The notes beneath the pieces were generated by a model. The model was given only the letters and a program-made list of their open reading frames with translations, was not told where the DNA came from and did no database searches. Both the position numbers and the translations under genes were made by a program. A stretch of 64,000 nt of DNA. It comes from Hyaloraphidium curvatum. Taxonomy: Eukaryota > Monoblepharomycota > Hyaloraphidiomycetes > Hyaloraphidiales > Hyaloraphidiaceae. Of this stretch, positions 1-9,660 are shown one piece after another. The stretch spans positions 1-64,000 of the forward strand of contig JAIVFI010000036.1 of NCBI GenBank assembly GCA_025558095.1, written 5' to 3'. Position 1 is the first letter of the stretch, and every line of letters begins with the position of its first letter.

Positions 1-1346
1 TCGCCCTCCTCGACCGCCAAATCCACGTGCCTCAGCCCCTCCCTGGCCCTCCCCAGCTTTCTCGCCCCCCTTTCCTCCCCCTCCTCCCCGTCAGCCAGCC
101 TCCCCTCCCTCCGCATCACGTCCTGCTTCCGCCTCAGGCTCGCCAGCAGCATCTTGTTTGCCCCGCCCAGGTTGTTCAGCACCGTCCTGCCCCCCGGGAT
201 CGCCGGTGCGGTGGGGCGGTGGGAAGGGATCCGCTCGAGGTCCAGGGTGACGGCTTCCCGCCGCGGGGAGCCCCGCGGGGCCGGTGCGTCCGGCGACCGG
301 GCGGCGAGGGACGGGTCCCAATTGACCCCCGGCGGCGGGGACGCGGGACGGGTGGCGGCCGGGGAGGGCCGGGCAGAGAGCTGCGAGAGCTTGGCCGAGA
401 TGTCGTCGAGGAAGTCCAGCCCGTCGTCGTCTTCCGCGCCGGGCGCGGGGTCGTGGTACGGGGGGTCGACGGGGGAGGTAAAGGGCACGGGAAGGGACGG
501 CGGGGCGAGGTCGCCGAGCGGCGAGTCGGGGGAGAGGGTGCCCGCGGAGTCGGGCGGGCCCTCTGCGCCGGGCTTGAAGGACCACCCCGTGCCGTCCGTG
601 CCGGGGCTCCACACGTCGTCCGTCTGCGGGTAAGGCGGGTTGTCGTCCACGGGTGTTTCGACCGCCGGTTCCGGGGGGGGCTGTCCGCGAAGGTCCTCGG
701 CCGAGTTGGCGTTGGAGAGGGAAGAGTTGGACGAGTCGTCCTCGTCCGCGTCCAGGACCACGAGCACCTCGGCCGCGGCGGGTGCGACCACGCGCACGGT
801 GGCTTTGCGCAGCAGGCGGGCGGCGGGGGCGTCGGGTGCCGGCGGCCCGTTGCTGGGCATGCGGTCCAGGGGGCGGGGCGACCGCCGCCGCCGCAGGGTC
901 ACCGAGCGCACCGGCGGCCGCGGCTCGCCGTCGTCGAGCGAGTCGGCGTCTGCAAATGAGCTGCCCTCCATGGAAGCAAGGGAGGCGGCGTCTGCAAGGT
1001 CGACGTCGAGGGCACCGCCAGCTGGCCCGCCGTCGGGGTCCGGTCCGCCCTCCGCCTCTCCGATCGCGGCCTCCCCGACGCCCACGTGCGGTCCCGCTTC
1101 TCCCCGATCAAATTCAGGCGGGCCCGGCTCCACCGGTTTGGCCGGCGACCGCCTCCGCCTCGGCGAGCGCGGCGGCGGCGCGGGCCCACCGTCCTCCGCG
1201 GTCTCCTGCCCCAGCAGCGCCAGCAGCCCATCGAGCTCGGCGACCGCGGCTCTCAGCGTCTGCGGCGTCACCTGCCCCTTCTTGCGGCGGCGCCGCGGCG
1301 ACGGGCCGACGCCGACAACGTCCCACGCCGAACGCGGGTCCGCCAT
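1..1346 (-). CDS. Disordered protein with C-terminal basic helix, 3' end beyond window
   Basis: An uninterrupted minus-strand frame starts at the ATG at 1346 (begins MADPRSAWDVV) and stays open for 448 codons to the left edge, so the C-terminus lies outside the window. The first 60 residues hold a basic patch (PSPRRRRKKGQ) and a short Leu-rich helix (AELDGLLALLGQE). A long Pro/Asp/Ser-rich, probably unstructured middle follows, with an acidic patch (LDADEDDSSNSSLSN) and a short hydrophobic segment (DGLDFLDDISAKLSQLSA). The last visible 60 residues are charged and helical (MLLASLRRKQDVMRREGRLA). I recognise no catalytic domain and cannot assign a function. Acid/basic organisation suggests a nuclear or adaptor protein, which is inference only. 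It is divergent from the transporter at 1940, and the 593 bp between them presumably hold both promoters. Confidence 0.6.
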   Translation of the reverse strand, partial: MADPRSAWDVVGVGPSPRRRRKKGQVTPQTLRAAVAELDGLLALLGQETAEDGGPAPPPRSPRRRRSPAKPVEPGPPEFDRGEAGPHVGVGEAAIGEAEGGPDPDGGPAGGALDVDLADAASLASMEGSSFADADSLDDGEPRPPVRSVTLRRRRSPRPLDRMPSNGPPAPDAPAARLLRKATVRVVAPAAAEVLVVLDADEDDSSNSSLSNANSAEDLRGQPPPEPAVETPVDDNPPYPQTDDVWSPGTDGTGWSFKPGAEGPPDSAGTLSPDSPLGDLAPPSLPVPFTSPVDPPYHDPAPGAEDDDGLDFLDDISAKLSQLSARPSPAATRPASPPPGVNWDPSLAARSPDAPAPRGSPRREAVTLDLERIPSHRPTAPAIPGGRTVLNNLGGANKMLLASLRRKQDVMRREGRLADGEEGEERGARKLGRAREGLRHVDLAVEEG

Positions 1347-1939
1347 GCCGACTGCCGCCGGCTGCCCCTGGCGGCCCCGCCTAGCGCCCGGGACGGCACA
1401 CGCTAACCAAGATAACCATGAATGCGGGGGGCATGCGGCGCCCGGGTGGCCGGAAGCGGGGCGGCCGGCTGGCGTGTGCGCGGTGCTCGGCCCGTTCCGC
1501 ACGGTGGGCCCCGCCGGTCCCCCGAAGTGTCTGCAGGGCACAGCCAGCAGACACGAATGGTCGATCGGGGGCTCTCATCTCCGTGCCTATCGGTGCTGTA
1601 GATGGATGCCTTCACACGTTCGTCCCCGAGTTGCGCTATGCTTCGCGGCTAGTCAGTCACGCTAGCAATGCCCATCGCTTCCCCCCTCGGCCAACCCACT
1701 CACCATTCCCGCAACAACTCGTCGAAAGTAACTCTTGCGCTTGCCTTTAAAATCATACTGCCATCAACGACCGACGACCGCTGTCCCATATCGGGAAGGG
1801 GGTCGATTCAGCCAGGACGAGGACGGCTGCGGCGCTTTCCCGCCACCGCACAACAAGGCGCATTTCGAGGACCTGCCGCGGCCCCGGCGGCCACCGCAGC
1901 CCCTCAATCGCCCGCGGAAAAACCGCATCTCTCGGTGCC
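1347..1939. promoter_or_regulatory. Divergent intergenic region
   Basis: This 593-bp gap separates two divergent start codons (1346 on minus, 1940 on plus). I see no coding frame with protein-like composition. It is less GC-biased around 1600-1760 and probably carries both promoters. No TATA box or named operator could be identified. Confidence 0.4.
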
Positions 1940-3136
1940 ATGGACGAGGCGGAGCGGGAACGGCTGGCGGACCCCGAGGCCGGCGGCGGCGACCATCTTG
2001 CCAACGGACACGCCATCGGGAACGGCAAGGACTCGCCGCCCGAATCGCCCTCCCCGCCGCCGCTGCCGACGTCGGCCGCCGCCGCCGAGAACGAGCTGGC
2101 CGCCTTCGTCCCCGCGGCGGCCGCGTGGGTCTTCATCTCCACCGGCCTGATCACCTCCAACAAGTTCCTCTTCTCGGGCTCCTTCTCGTACCCGCTCACG
2201 CTCGCATCGATCCACATGTCCTTTGCCGTGGTCGCCTGCACCCTCCTCGCACGCACCGGCCTGCTGAACGTGCCCCGCCCGCCCCCGGGCGGCTACCGCA
2301 AGGCCGTCGTGCCGCTGGGCGTCATGTACGCCGCCACCATCGCCCTTTCCAACTCGGCCGCCAAGCGGCTGTCGATCGGCGCCGTGCAGATGACCCGCTC
2401 GGCGTCGCCGGTGTTTGCCTACTTCCTCTCGGTGCTCTGGGGCACCGAGCCCTTTTCGGGCGCGCAGCTCGCCGTGGTCGCGGGCATCTCGCTGGGCGTC
2501 GCGCTGGCGACGTGGTCCGAGTTCCGCGCGGACAGGCTCGGCATGGCGTTCCAGCTCGCCGTGATGGTGGTCGGCAACGCCCGCACCGTCCTGGTCAGGC
2601 GGTTCCTCGAGAACGGGCTCCTGCCGACGGACGACGCGCTGCCCCTCCTCGCCCTCCTCGCCCCCGCGACGCTGGCATGCCTCGCTCCCACCGCATTGTA
2701 CTTCGAGCCCGGCGCCCTCTCGGCCCTGGCATCGGGCGCCGTCGGCCTCCCCGGGCTGGCCGCCAACACCCTCCTCTCCTTCGTCCTCAACCTCGCCATG
2801 GTCAACATGATCACCCGCCGCGGCGGCGCCCTCTACCTGGGCCTGACCATGATCGCGCGCGACTTTATCCTCATCCTCATCTCCGTGGCCGTGTTTGCCG
2901 GGCCGTTCAGGTACCTCCAGGCGCTCGGGTACACCATCGCGCTGGGGTTCGTCATGGTGCTTACGAACCTCCGCGGGATGGCCAAGCGGCGCGGGGCGGA
3001 CGGGGGGATGGTCACCCTGAAGGAGGCGGTGGCCGAGACGGTCAGGGGGAGGGAGATCATGTCGGTGCCGCTGACGGCGGCGGGGCTGGCGGTGATCGCG
3101 GCCTTCTCGGACGTGGCGGTGGCCAAGGCGGCGTAG
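1940..3136 (+). CDS. TPT/nucleotide-sugar-type transporter (DMT superfamily)
   Basis: A single-exon gene of 398 codons starts at an ATG in good context (GCCATGG). Residues 1-48 are a Pro/Asp-rich cytosolic tail. About ten hydrophobic spans follow, from near residue 52 to the end. The first span contains SNKFLFSGSFSYPLTL followed by IHMSF, the NK...F.YP..LT..H pattern of the triose-phosphate/nucleotide-sugar translocator family. Later RSASPVF and TRRGGALYLG fit the conserved second half. Members exchange nucleotide sugars or phosphorylated sugars across Golgi, ER or plastid membranes; the substrate cannot be read from sequence. Length is normal for the family. It is convergent with the hydrolase that ends at 3396. 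Confidence 0.85.
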   Translation: MDEAERERLADPEAGGGDHLANGHAIGNGKDSPPESPSPPPLPTSAAAAENELAAFVPAAAAWVFISTGLITSNKFLFSGSFSYPLTLASIHMSFAVVACTLLARTGLLNVPRPPPGGYRKAVVPLGVMYAATIALSNSAAKRLSIGAVQMTRSASPVFAYFLSVLWGTEPFSGAQLAVVAGISLGVALATWSEFRADRLGMAFQLAVMVVGNARTVLVRRFLENGLLPTDDALPLLALLAPATLACLAPTALYFEPGALSALASGAVGLPGLAANTLLSFVLNLAMVNMITRRGGALYLGLTMIARDFILILISVAVFAGPFRYLQALGYTIALGFVMVLTNLRGMAKRRGADGGMVTLKEAVAETVRGREIMSVPLTAAGLAVIAAFSDVAVAKAA

Positions 3137-3395
3137 CGACGGCACGGGAGGGAAGAGGACCATGTATGTCGTGGAGCGGGGGTCGCTGGACGATCGGCCT
3201 CTATAGAGATGGTGGCGCCGGGCGCGCCCTGGTGGACTCGCGGGTCGTTGTCACAGGTCCCATCCTTGAGTCTCCGGCTGATGTCCCTGCGGGCATCGAC
3301 CAACACCCCTGCGATGAGCACTCCAGGCGCTCATCGCGGGCCGGCCGGGCACCCACCTCGATCCCCCTCTCCCCGCCGATCGACTCAACACCGCC

Positions 3396-4643
3396 TCATT
3401 TCCTCCCCGCCGCGAACTCGTACGGCGCCGCCAGCTTGCCCGCCCTCTCCTTCCACCCCTCCAGCTTCTCTGCCCGCTCGAGCAGCTTCCCCAACTCCCT
3501 CTTCCCCCACTCCGCCCCCCCGGGGATCGCCTCGATCTTGCCATCGTACGACACGCTGTTCCACCCCCCCGGCCCGGGCGCCTTGCCCCCCGAAACGACG
3601 AACCCCGCCGCCCTCTCGCAGAACACCTCGGACTGCGCGAGCTCGGGGAAAAACGGGAACACGTGCACCTGCTCCGCGTGCACGTCGACGGCCGCCCCGG
3701 GGCGCACGGAAAAGAACGCCAGGTCCTCGGCGTAGCACCTGTCCACGGTCCCCAGGGATGCAAACACCGGCGGCAAGGCTCGGGGGGGCAGGTCGAACAG
3801 CGGGGAGACGTACGGCTTCGGAAGCGCGCCGCGGGAGCCGCCGGTGTACGAGAGCGCGTACAGGTCGACCTCGCCGCCGCCGCCGAGCCAGTCCGCCGAG
3901 AACTCCTCGTCCAGGTGGATGGTGGGGGAGATGCCGGTGAGGTCGGTCCAGGGGGTGATCAGGGCCAGGCCGGCGGGGACGGGGGCCGGGCCGGGGTGAT
4001 CGCGGAGGTAGGCGGTGGTGGCGAGCGAGCAGTTGGCGCCGGCTGGACGCGAGGGGGGTGGGTCAGCGAGGAGGGAGGCGGGAAGGTGCACGCGAGCGAC
4101 CCACCCGAGTCGCCGCCGAGGAAGATGTTCTCGGCCTTGAGCCCCGTCCCGAGCAGGTACCTTATCGCCGAGATGGCGTCCACCAGCGGCGCCGGATGCC
4201 CGCTCTGCGGCGCGAGCCTGTAGTCGATCGCCAGCACCCTCACCCCGTGCCGGGCGATCCCGCCGGTGATCATCCTGTGCGTGTTGGGGTTGCACACGCA
4301 GTATGCGCCCCCGTGGATGTAGAGCAGGACGTTGTCCGTCGACGCCTTGGCGGGCTCGAGCCATTCCGCGGGGAAGCTGCCCGACGCGTCGTCTTCGAGG
4401 CCGGGCACGGGCAGCCGGGGAACATCCACCGGCGTGATCTTGACTCCATCGGGGACGGGGAGCGGCGGGAGCGCGTAGAGCGCCTGCCTGCGGTCGGGAG
4501 TTAGCGGGAGACAGTTGCGGCACACAGGGGGCGACGCACTGCCGGGCGACGAGGTCTTCCGCCGAAGCCGGGGGCGGGCCGCGGCGCGCTGCGACGGCGG
4601 CGGCGAATTCGGGCGTCCACGACGGCGGCGTGTGCGCGGCCAT
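3396..4643 (-). CDS. Alpha/beta-hydrolase-3 family esterase/lipase
   Basis: Three exons (4643-4540, 4487-4105, 4042-3396) give 377 residues. Intron 1 (4488-4539) has donor GTGCGT and branch GCTAAC. Intron 2 (4043-4104) has donor GTGGGT and splits the nucleophile codon region: joining exons creates GDSAGAN, whereas read-through gives GDSGGS, which strongly supports the splice. The HGG oxyanion motif is near residue 93 and the nucleophile Ser near 162 in GDSAG. Asp in GTVDRCYAED and His in VHVFPFF supply the other triad residues. This is the hormone-sensitive-lipase-like (plant GID1/bacterial HSL) group, hydrolysing short acyl or xenobiotic esters in the cytosol. It has no signal peptide. It diverges from the oxidoreductase at 4723 with only 79 bp between starts. 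Confidence 0.85.
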   Translation of the reverse strand: MAAHTPPSWTPEFAAAVAARRGPPPASAEDLVARQCVAPCVPQLSPANSRPQAGALRAPAAPRPRWSQDHAGGCSPAARARPRRRRVGQLPRGMARARQGVDGQRPALHPRGRILRVQPQHAQDDHRRDRPARGEGAGDRLQARAAERASGAAGGRHLGDKVPARDGAQGREHLPRRRLGWVARVHLPASLLADPPPSRPAGANCSLATTAYLRDHPGPAPVPAGLALITPWTDLTGISPTIHLDEEFSADWLGGGGEVDLYALSYTGGSRGALPKPYVSPLFDLPPRALPPVFASLGTVDRCYAEDLAFFSVRPGAAVDVHAEQVHVFPFFPELAQSEVFCERAAGFVVSGGKAPGPGGWNSVSYDGKIEAIPGGAEWGKRELGKLLERAEKLEGWKERAGKLAAPYEFAAGRK

Positions 4644-4722
4644 TTCGCGTCGATGTGCTGTGCGTCTGGCGGAGGGCGTCGATCGCCCCGCCGCCCCCCT
4701 CGGCCCCCCCCTACCGACAGCG
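4644..4722. promoter_or_regulatory. 79-bp bidirectional promoter
   Basis: The start codons of the esterase (minus, 4643) and the dehydrogenase (plus, 4723) are separated by only 79 bp of C-rich sequence. Any core promoter must be shared or lie inside neighbouring exons. No TATA box is visible. The arrangement suggests co-expression of the two enzymes. Confidence 0.5.
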
Positions 4723-6152
4723 ATGCCGCTCGCGTGGGGCATCATCGGCCCCGGCTCCATCGCGGACGAAATCGCGCCGTTCGTCTTTGGCCCGCCCGGC
4801 ACCCCGAACGTGCTCCGCGCCGTCGCCTCGCGCTCCCCCGGGCGCTCGCAGGCTTTCGCAGAAAAGCACGCGTACGGCGGGCAGGTCAAGGCGTACGGGT
4901 CGTACGCGGAGCTCATCGCGGACGAGGAAGTGGGCTTCGCCCCCCGCCCGGCGCGCGGGACGGGATGCTGAGCGTGCGTGCGGCAGGTCCAGGCGGTGTA
5001 CGTCGCGACGCCGCTCCGGGGCCGGAAGGAGCTCTGCCTCGCGTGCGCGGCGGCAGGGAAGCACGTGATCGCCGAGAAGCCGCTGTTCGCGACGGCCAAG
5101 GACGTGGAGGAGGTCATCGCCGGCTTCAGGTGGGGCCACCGGGCCGCGGACGGATGCCGGAGAGCCGACGGCCGAGCAGGTCCCGCAACCTCGCCTTCCT
5201 CGACGCCACGCACTGGGTGCACCACCCCCGCACCGCCCTCCTCCGCGCACGCTTGCAGGACCCGTCGTTCGGCCCCGTCTCGGACGTCGCCGCCGACTTC
5301 CGGATCGCGCTGCCGGTCAGGGAGGGGCAGGTCCGGTTCGACGCCGAGGCCGAGCCGCTGGGTGTGCTGGGGGACCTGGGGTGGTATCCGATCCGTGTGA
5401 TCCTGTTTGCTTTCGGGAACCTGGTACCGGAGAAGGTGGGGGCTGCCGGCACCTGCTCCATTCCACTTGACCCGATCCGGACCCCCGCGCCGTCCCATTC
5501 AGGTCATCGCCGTCGCCACCCCCATCACCGAGTCCAACCCCGCCCTGGCCTCCATCTCCGGCATCATCTCGTTTCCCGCGCTCCGCGCCCCGGACGGCAC
5601 CCTGACGGCGCGCACCGCCCGGTTCTCGGCATCCTTCACCTCGACCTTCGTCCAGAACTGCACCATCCTCTCGGACAGGGCGATCCTCGAGCTCGACGAT
5701 TTCGTGCAGTGGGTACATGCGGCGGGCACGTCCCCGCGCCGAACGCAGCTCACCCCGCCTCCCGACGGGGCAGCCCCTGGCCCTACATCACGCGCCGGGG
5801 CACGTCCCTGAACCGCGCCTTCCCGACCGCCTTCCGCCACGCCAAGCGGTTCGCCGCCGCCCGCGAGACCGTCGCACTCCCAGAAAAGGATGCCGCCGTC
5901 GTGGGCTCCGACGCGCTGTTCCGCAAGTTCGCCTCGCTGGTGGAACGGGGTGTCACCGCGGACGCCGAGACGGAGGAGTACCGTGGGTTCCCTTCGCGTT
6001 GCTCGCGCGGTCCGGTCGTGCTGACGTGCGTTTCGCGCGGGGAAGTGAGGGCGGACGTGCTCACCCACGCGGTCTTCGAGGCGTGTCTAGAGAGCGCGAG
6101 GAAGGGCGGGGCGGCGGTTTCGCTGAGGGACGCCACCAAGGCGTCGCTGTGA
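4723..6152 (+). CDS. GFO/IDH/MocA-type NAD(P) oxidoreductase (dihydrodiol/xylose dehydrogenase-like)
   Basis: Six exons: 4723-4929, 4987-5129, 5180-5435, 5503-5708, 5774-5982, 6046-6152; 375 residues, all phases consistent. All five donors are GTGGGN and several introns contain CTGAC. The N-terminus has a Rossmann entry GIIGPGSIAD. EKPL near residue 99 is the family's catalytic Lys motif. The C-terminal half (NLAFLDATHWVHHPRTALL, then DFVHPWPYITRR) fits the GFO_IDH_MocA C-terminal domain of fungal dihydrodiol or D-xylose dehydrogenases. The last intron (63 bp) is a multiple of three, so retention would also keep frame. I prefer splicing because donor, branch and acceptor are all good. The exact sugar or aromatic diol substrate is unknown. 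Confidence 0.85.
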
Positions 6153-6904
6153 GCGGACGGGCACGGGGAGGCGCACGACGGCGGTCCTGCGGCAGCGGCG
6201 TGGCACGGATCTGTGGTCAGTAGACGCCTCGGCTGGAATGCAGCGTCCGATCCGGGGCCCGGAGCAGCGCCAAGGGGCAGGGAGCGGACCCTCGTCCCTC
6301 CTCCCCACGAATTGCATTCCCCCCATCGTCCGGCCCGTCCCGCCTTCCCCGTCCCCATCGTCGCTTCGCAGCACCGCCCCCGATCCGCGGGTCCCGGGAT
6401 CGCGCCGAGTCACGGACCAACGGCCGCCCTTGGCTGTGCCTCGGTTGGTCCGTGCTAAGGCGGCGCGCCGCAGCGGCTTCCCGGGCCTGCCGCCCGGGGA
6501 CGGTGAGGATCCCATGCTCCCGTGCGAATCGGGGGAAGGGACGGCGCGGGATGCGGGGGATGAAGTGCGGGATGCGTGCGGGAAGGCGGCCTCGGTACGA
6601 GGGGCGGCACGGAGCGGGACCCTGGCCACCCTGAAGCGGCGGCAGCGCCCCTGGTACGGCCACCAACCGCCCCCTCGGGCGAGGATAAGTGGGGCCCACC
6701 CCCGCGTTAACCCCGACACCGTATTCCCGCCCGATCCGTCGTGCTTTCGCTGCGGCCGGTGCGGCACCGGGCTGCGACGGCCACAGGGCGGTGTTAGTTT
6801 ACTGGCTGTGCCGAAAACGGGCGCGCGCGCCGCTCCCAAGCCACACGAAGAAACCCCTGCGTCGAGGACGCGGCTACCCCGGGACGCGCTCGGCAGCATT
6901 CACC
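6153..6904. other. Intergenic, no gene seen
   Basis: These 752 bp lie between the dehydrogenase stop and the ATG at 6905. Frames here have no recognisable domain and arginine/proline-rich composition typical of non-coding GC-rich DNA. The last 100 bp probably hold the promoter of the next gene. Confidence 0.4.
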
Positions 6905-7486
6905 ATGCCCGCCCTCTTCCCCTCCCGCCCCCGCGCGGCGACGCCCGCCGCCCCCCCCGGCCGCGCCGCGCCGCTCGCCTTTTCCGTCAAGGCCAACATG
7001 ACCATCCTCCCGCCCGTGCGCAACGGGGTCGACATCCGCCGCACCGAGTTTGCCTGCACCGTGCCCGCCGCGCACGCGAGGGCGCGGTGGCCCGCGCCGC
7101 CGGGGGAGTGCGGGCACCCCCGGCCCTCCCGCGCGCAGGGCGGTGCCGCCGCCAAAGGCCCGACGCGGGCCGAGGATGCCGCGGACTTTTGCGCAGAGTG
7201 CAACGCGCTGTTCATGCGCGGGCTGCCGTGCCTGGAGGACGGCGAATGCAGCGAGGAGGACGAGGTGGAGGCCCCGGGGTCGCCGGTCGCGGCGGTGTGG
7301 GACGGGCCGGCGCTGGCCGCGCTCCCCGGGCAGGGCAGGCGGGCGGCGGAGGAGGAGAGCCTGCTGCCGGCGTGCAAGGCCGATTCGGGCGTGGATCTGA
7401 GCTCGGACGGGGAGAGGGAGGCCTACGGCAGGGCGCTGGCGGCGGGCCACGCCGACGAGGCGCTGGCGTGCCGGCCCCTGCAGTGA
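6905..7486 (+). CDS. Small protein with Cys/His cluster, function unknown
   Basis: A single exon of 193 residues starts at an ATG in a strong context (CACCATG). The stretch FSVKANMTILPPVRNGVD looks structured. It is followed by C...CGHPRPS (about residues 50-80) and DFCAECNALF near residue 95, a CxxH plus CxxC spacing that could bind one zinc ion. The C-terminal 80 residues are acidic (DGECSEEDEVEA). I do not recognise the family. It is convergent with the RING gene at 7794. The coding call rests on start context, composition and clean length, so it could still be chance. Confidence 0.45.
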   Translation: MPALFPSRPRAATPAAPPGRAAPLAFSVKANMTILPPVRNGVDIRRTEFACTVPAAHARARWPAPPGECGHPRPSRAQGGAAAKGPTRAEDAADFCAECNALFMRGLPCLEDGECSEEDEVEAPGSPVAAVWDGPALAALPGQGRRAAEEESLLPACKADSGVDLSSDGEREAYGRALAAGHADEALACRPLQ

Positions 7487-7793
7487 CTCGAACGACCCCC
7501 GACACGGACGCTTTTGGATTTCACGCGTGGGTTGGCGGCGCCCTCCCCCCGAGGGACGGGTGGCGCTGCGCGCGGTGTAGAAAACGGCCGCGCACTGAAG
7601 CCGGCCCCATATATCCGTGTAGATCCGGCCGGGCGATGTAGAATAGGGTCCGCGCCGCTCGTTTCGTTCTGCTCCCCCGGTAATACATCCGTCGCCTTGT
7701 ACTGTTGCCGATCCGCCGTCCTCCCGAGTGACAAGCCCCCGCGAGATTTTATCGTCCCTCCAAAACCCCACTGCCGGGCCACCTCAAAAAGCC
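7487..7793. other. Convergent 3' intergenic gap
   Basis: These 307 bp lie between two convergent stops. I see no gene. The segment 7690-7790 is AT-richer than the surroundings and probably contains the two 3' UTRs. Confidence 0.35.
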
Positions 7794-8426
7794 CTACCCC
7801 GCCCCGATCCCCACCGTCGCGCCCCCAACGGGAACCCCGCGTGCCGCCTGCCCGGGGCACAGGCACACGATCGCCCCGAACACCCTCCTGCACACCGGGC
7901 AGACCCCGAACCCTCCCACCCTGCCTTGGCTCCCCCTCGCGTCCTCCATTTCGCGGCCGGCGGGGCGGTCGAACCCGGTGCCGGTCATCCACGCCTCGAT
8001 GCACGGCGGGTGGAACGCGTGCCCGCAGGGCAGCGACCTCCGCGGTCCCGCGACGGGCTCCAGGCAGACGGGGCAGTCCCCCAGCGCGGCGGAGGAAATG
8101 CCTGGGGAAACCACCGGGGCGATGCGGTCCAGTTCGGGCAGGGGAAGGGAGTTCATGACGTCCGGGGCGGGGCCGTGCGGCGAGGCGTCCGGAGGGGAGG
8201 TGGGCGGGGCGGTCCCGGCCTCCGTGTCCTCTTCGGACGCGTCGCGGCGGTGCCGACGGAGCCGGCAGAGGTGGCGCACCGCCGCGGCGACGATGAGCAG
8301 CAGCCCCAGGCAGCCGGCGGCGACGGTGGCGGGGAACGCGGGCGCGAAGGCGGACGCGTCCGGGCCGCGTTCCCCCGGCGCAGCGGGCGAAGTGGCCGCG
8401 GGGAGCGTGTCGTCGATGGCGGGCAT
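7794..8426 (-). CDS. Membrane-anchored RING-H2 E3 ubiquitin ligase
   Basis: A single exon of 210 residues from the ATG at 8426; an in-frame upstream Met near 8501 is possible. A short luminal N-terminus is followed by one membrane span around residues 28-50 (AGCLGLLLIVAAAVRHL), a basic stop-transfer (RLRRHRR), and an acidic linker. The RING-H2 finger is DCPVCLEP, then CGHAFHPPCIEAW, then VCPVCRRVF, i.e. C-x2-C...C-x-H-x2-H...C-x2-C. The loop before the last CPVC is about 35 residues, longer than usual, and I found no intron there. Single-span RING-H2 proteins recruit an E2 to ubiquitinate membrane cargo in the endomembrane system. The partner is unknown. Confidence 0.8.
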   Translation of the reverse strand: MPAIDDTLPAATSPAAPGERGPDASAFAPAFPATVAAGCLGLLLIVAAAVRHLCRLRRHRRDASEEDTEAGTAPPTSPPDASPHGPAPDVMNSLPLPELDRIAPVVSPGISSAALGDCPVCLEPVAGPRRSLPCGHAFHPPCIEAWMTGTGFDRPAGREMEDARGSQGRVGGFGVCPVCRRVFGAIVCLCPGQAARGVPVGGATVGIGAG

Positions 8427-9531
8427 GGCGTCGTCGGGCGTGGAGAGGGCACGGGAAGCGTTCGCCGGGGTCCGACGAGGTCCGCATGTGCACGGCGGCA
8501 TCGGGGCATCCGGACCTCCGATCCTCGCGAACCACACCGTCGCGCCGCAGCACCCGACGCACTCGGGGCCGGATCGTGGATGCGCGGATCGTCCCTTTGC
8601 TGATCTTGAGCCCCGCCCGATGCAAAGGGCTGCTCGCGGGCACGGAGGCAGGTGGGACGAAGGCCGCCGTTGACTCCGCCGAGCGGTCCCGACGCGATCC
8701 ACCCCGCCCCCGCCACACGCGACTCCTCGGCAGTCCAGACTGGGAAAAAGGCATCGACCACTACCAACCGACGTTTCTTCGACCGGGCACCTCCGGTCAT
8801 CGGCAGCGGCTTCTATTCGGTGATGTGGCGACGCGGCACAGCCCCACCGACAACTGTCGGTGATCGCCTTCCGGCGTGGCCTACGATCCCCGGTTGCAGC
8901 ACCTCGCTCGCCTGCAAGCGGAGAATATCGTTGTGGACAGGGCATGGCCGCGCAGCGCGGAAAGGGAGGTGGGAGCGGACCGGCGCGGCATGCGGCTTCC
9001 CCGCGCGGGGGGGGTCCGGAGTGGATTGCACGAGCGCCGCGGGGGAGCGCGAACACATCCGGCGAATTGCCGCCGCTAGTACGATACCGGCATCGGAAAC
9101 CCGATCCGAGATTGCCGGAACCGGATCACCGCTTGGTCGTCGCCGCCGAATGGCATCGGTGTGACGGCTTCCATGTGGACATATAACCCGCCCACAGCCC
9201 GACCAACGTGGGCGGCTCGTGTTCGACGTGGCCCGTCCGCCCCCCGACGCTGGTCGCCGCGGCTCGGCGTTGCAGAGCATGGTTTCCCGACTCGTGGTGC
9301 ACAACCGGGCGGGCCGGGCGGAGGTGTGGGAGCGCCCCGGGGTCTCTGGCGGACGGCGCGCCGGGGCTTTCCTTGCGGGCGGGGTCCGCGGTCGGAATGA
9401 AGGAGGCGGCGCCGTTTGGAAGAGCGACGGGACGACGGGCGCACGACTTCGATCTCTGTACTGCTTGGCCTGCCCCAGCTGCCGACCGCGACGGGATCGG
9501 GGCTCCGGGCCGGCCCGGCCCGCGGGCCCGC
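8427..9531. other. Intergenic, no gene seen
   Basis: These 1,105 bp lie upstream of the RING gene and downstream of the secreted-protein gene. Open frames exist on both strands but are Arg/Pro/Gly-rich, start without context and show no domain or splice-consistent extension. I call nothing here. Confidence 0.35.
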
Positions 9532-9660
9532 TCACCGCTTGCTCGTCGCCGCCGCCCTCCTCGTGCTCGTCCGCTTCCTCGCGCTCGTCTGCTTCTTCGC
9601 GCTCGTCCGCTTCCTGGTTGTCGTCCTCTTCCTGCTCGTCGTCCGCTTCCTGGTGCTCTT
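9532..9660 (-). repeat. Low-complexity K/R/T-tail coding repeat (copy A)
   Basis: An imperfect purine-rich repeat with a period of roughly 15-18 bp encodes the basic tail. It is open in all three minus-strand frames, which is why it can be misread as an Asp/Glu-rich tract. A matching tract occupies about 10639-10770 in copy B. The stop TGA falls at the same place in both copies only in the K/R/T frame. Confidence 0.55.

Noticed and set aside
1735-3735. 666-codon plus-strand frame over the transporter
   Set aside because: It is a different frame of the TPT transporter, Arg/Pro-rich and crossing the gene end; the transporter frame has ten spans and family motifs.
3396-5498. 700-codon minus-strand frame spanning esterase and dehydrogenase
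   Set aside because: Its left part is the true esterase exon 3. The rest is antisense to the dehydrogenase exons and is interrupted in function by the esterase splice sites.
7978-8673. 231-codon plus-strand frame over the RING gene
   Set aside because: It is antisense to the RING-H2 and membrane-span sequence and has no motif of its own.
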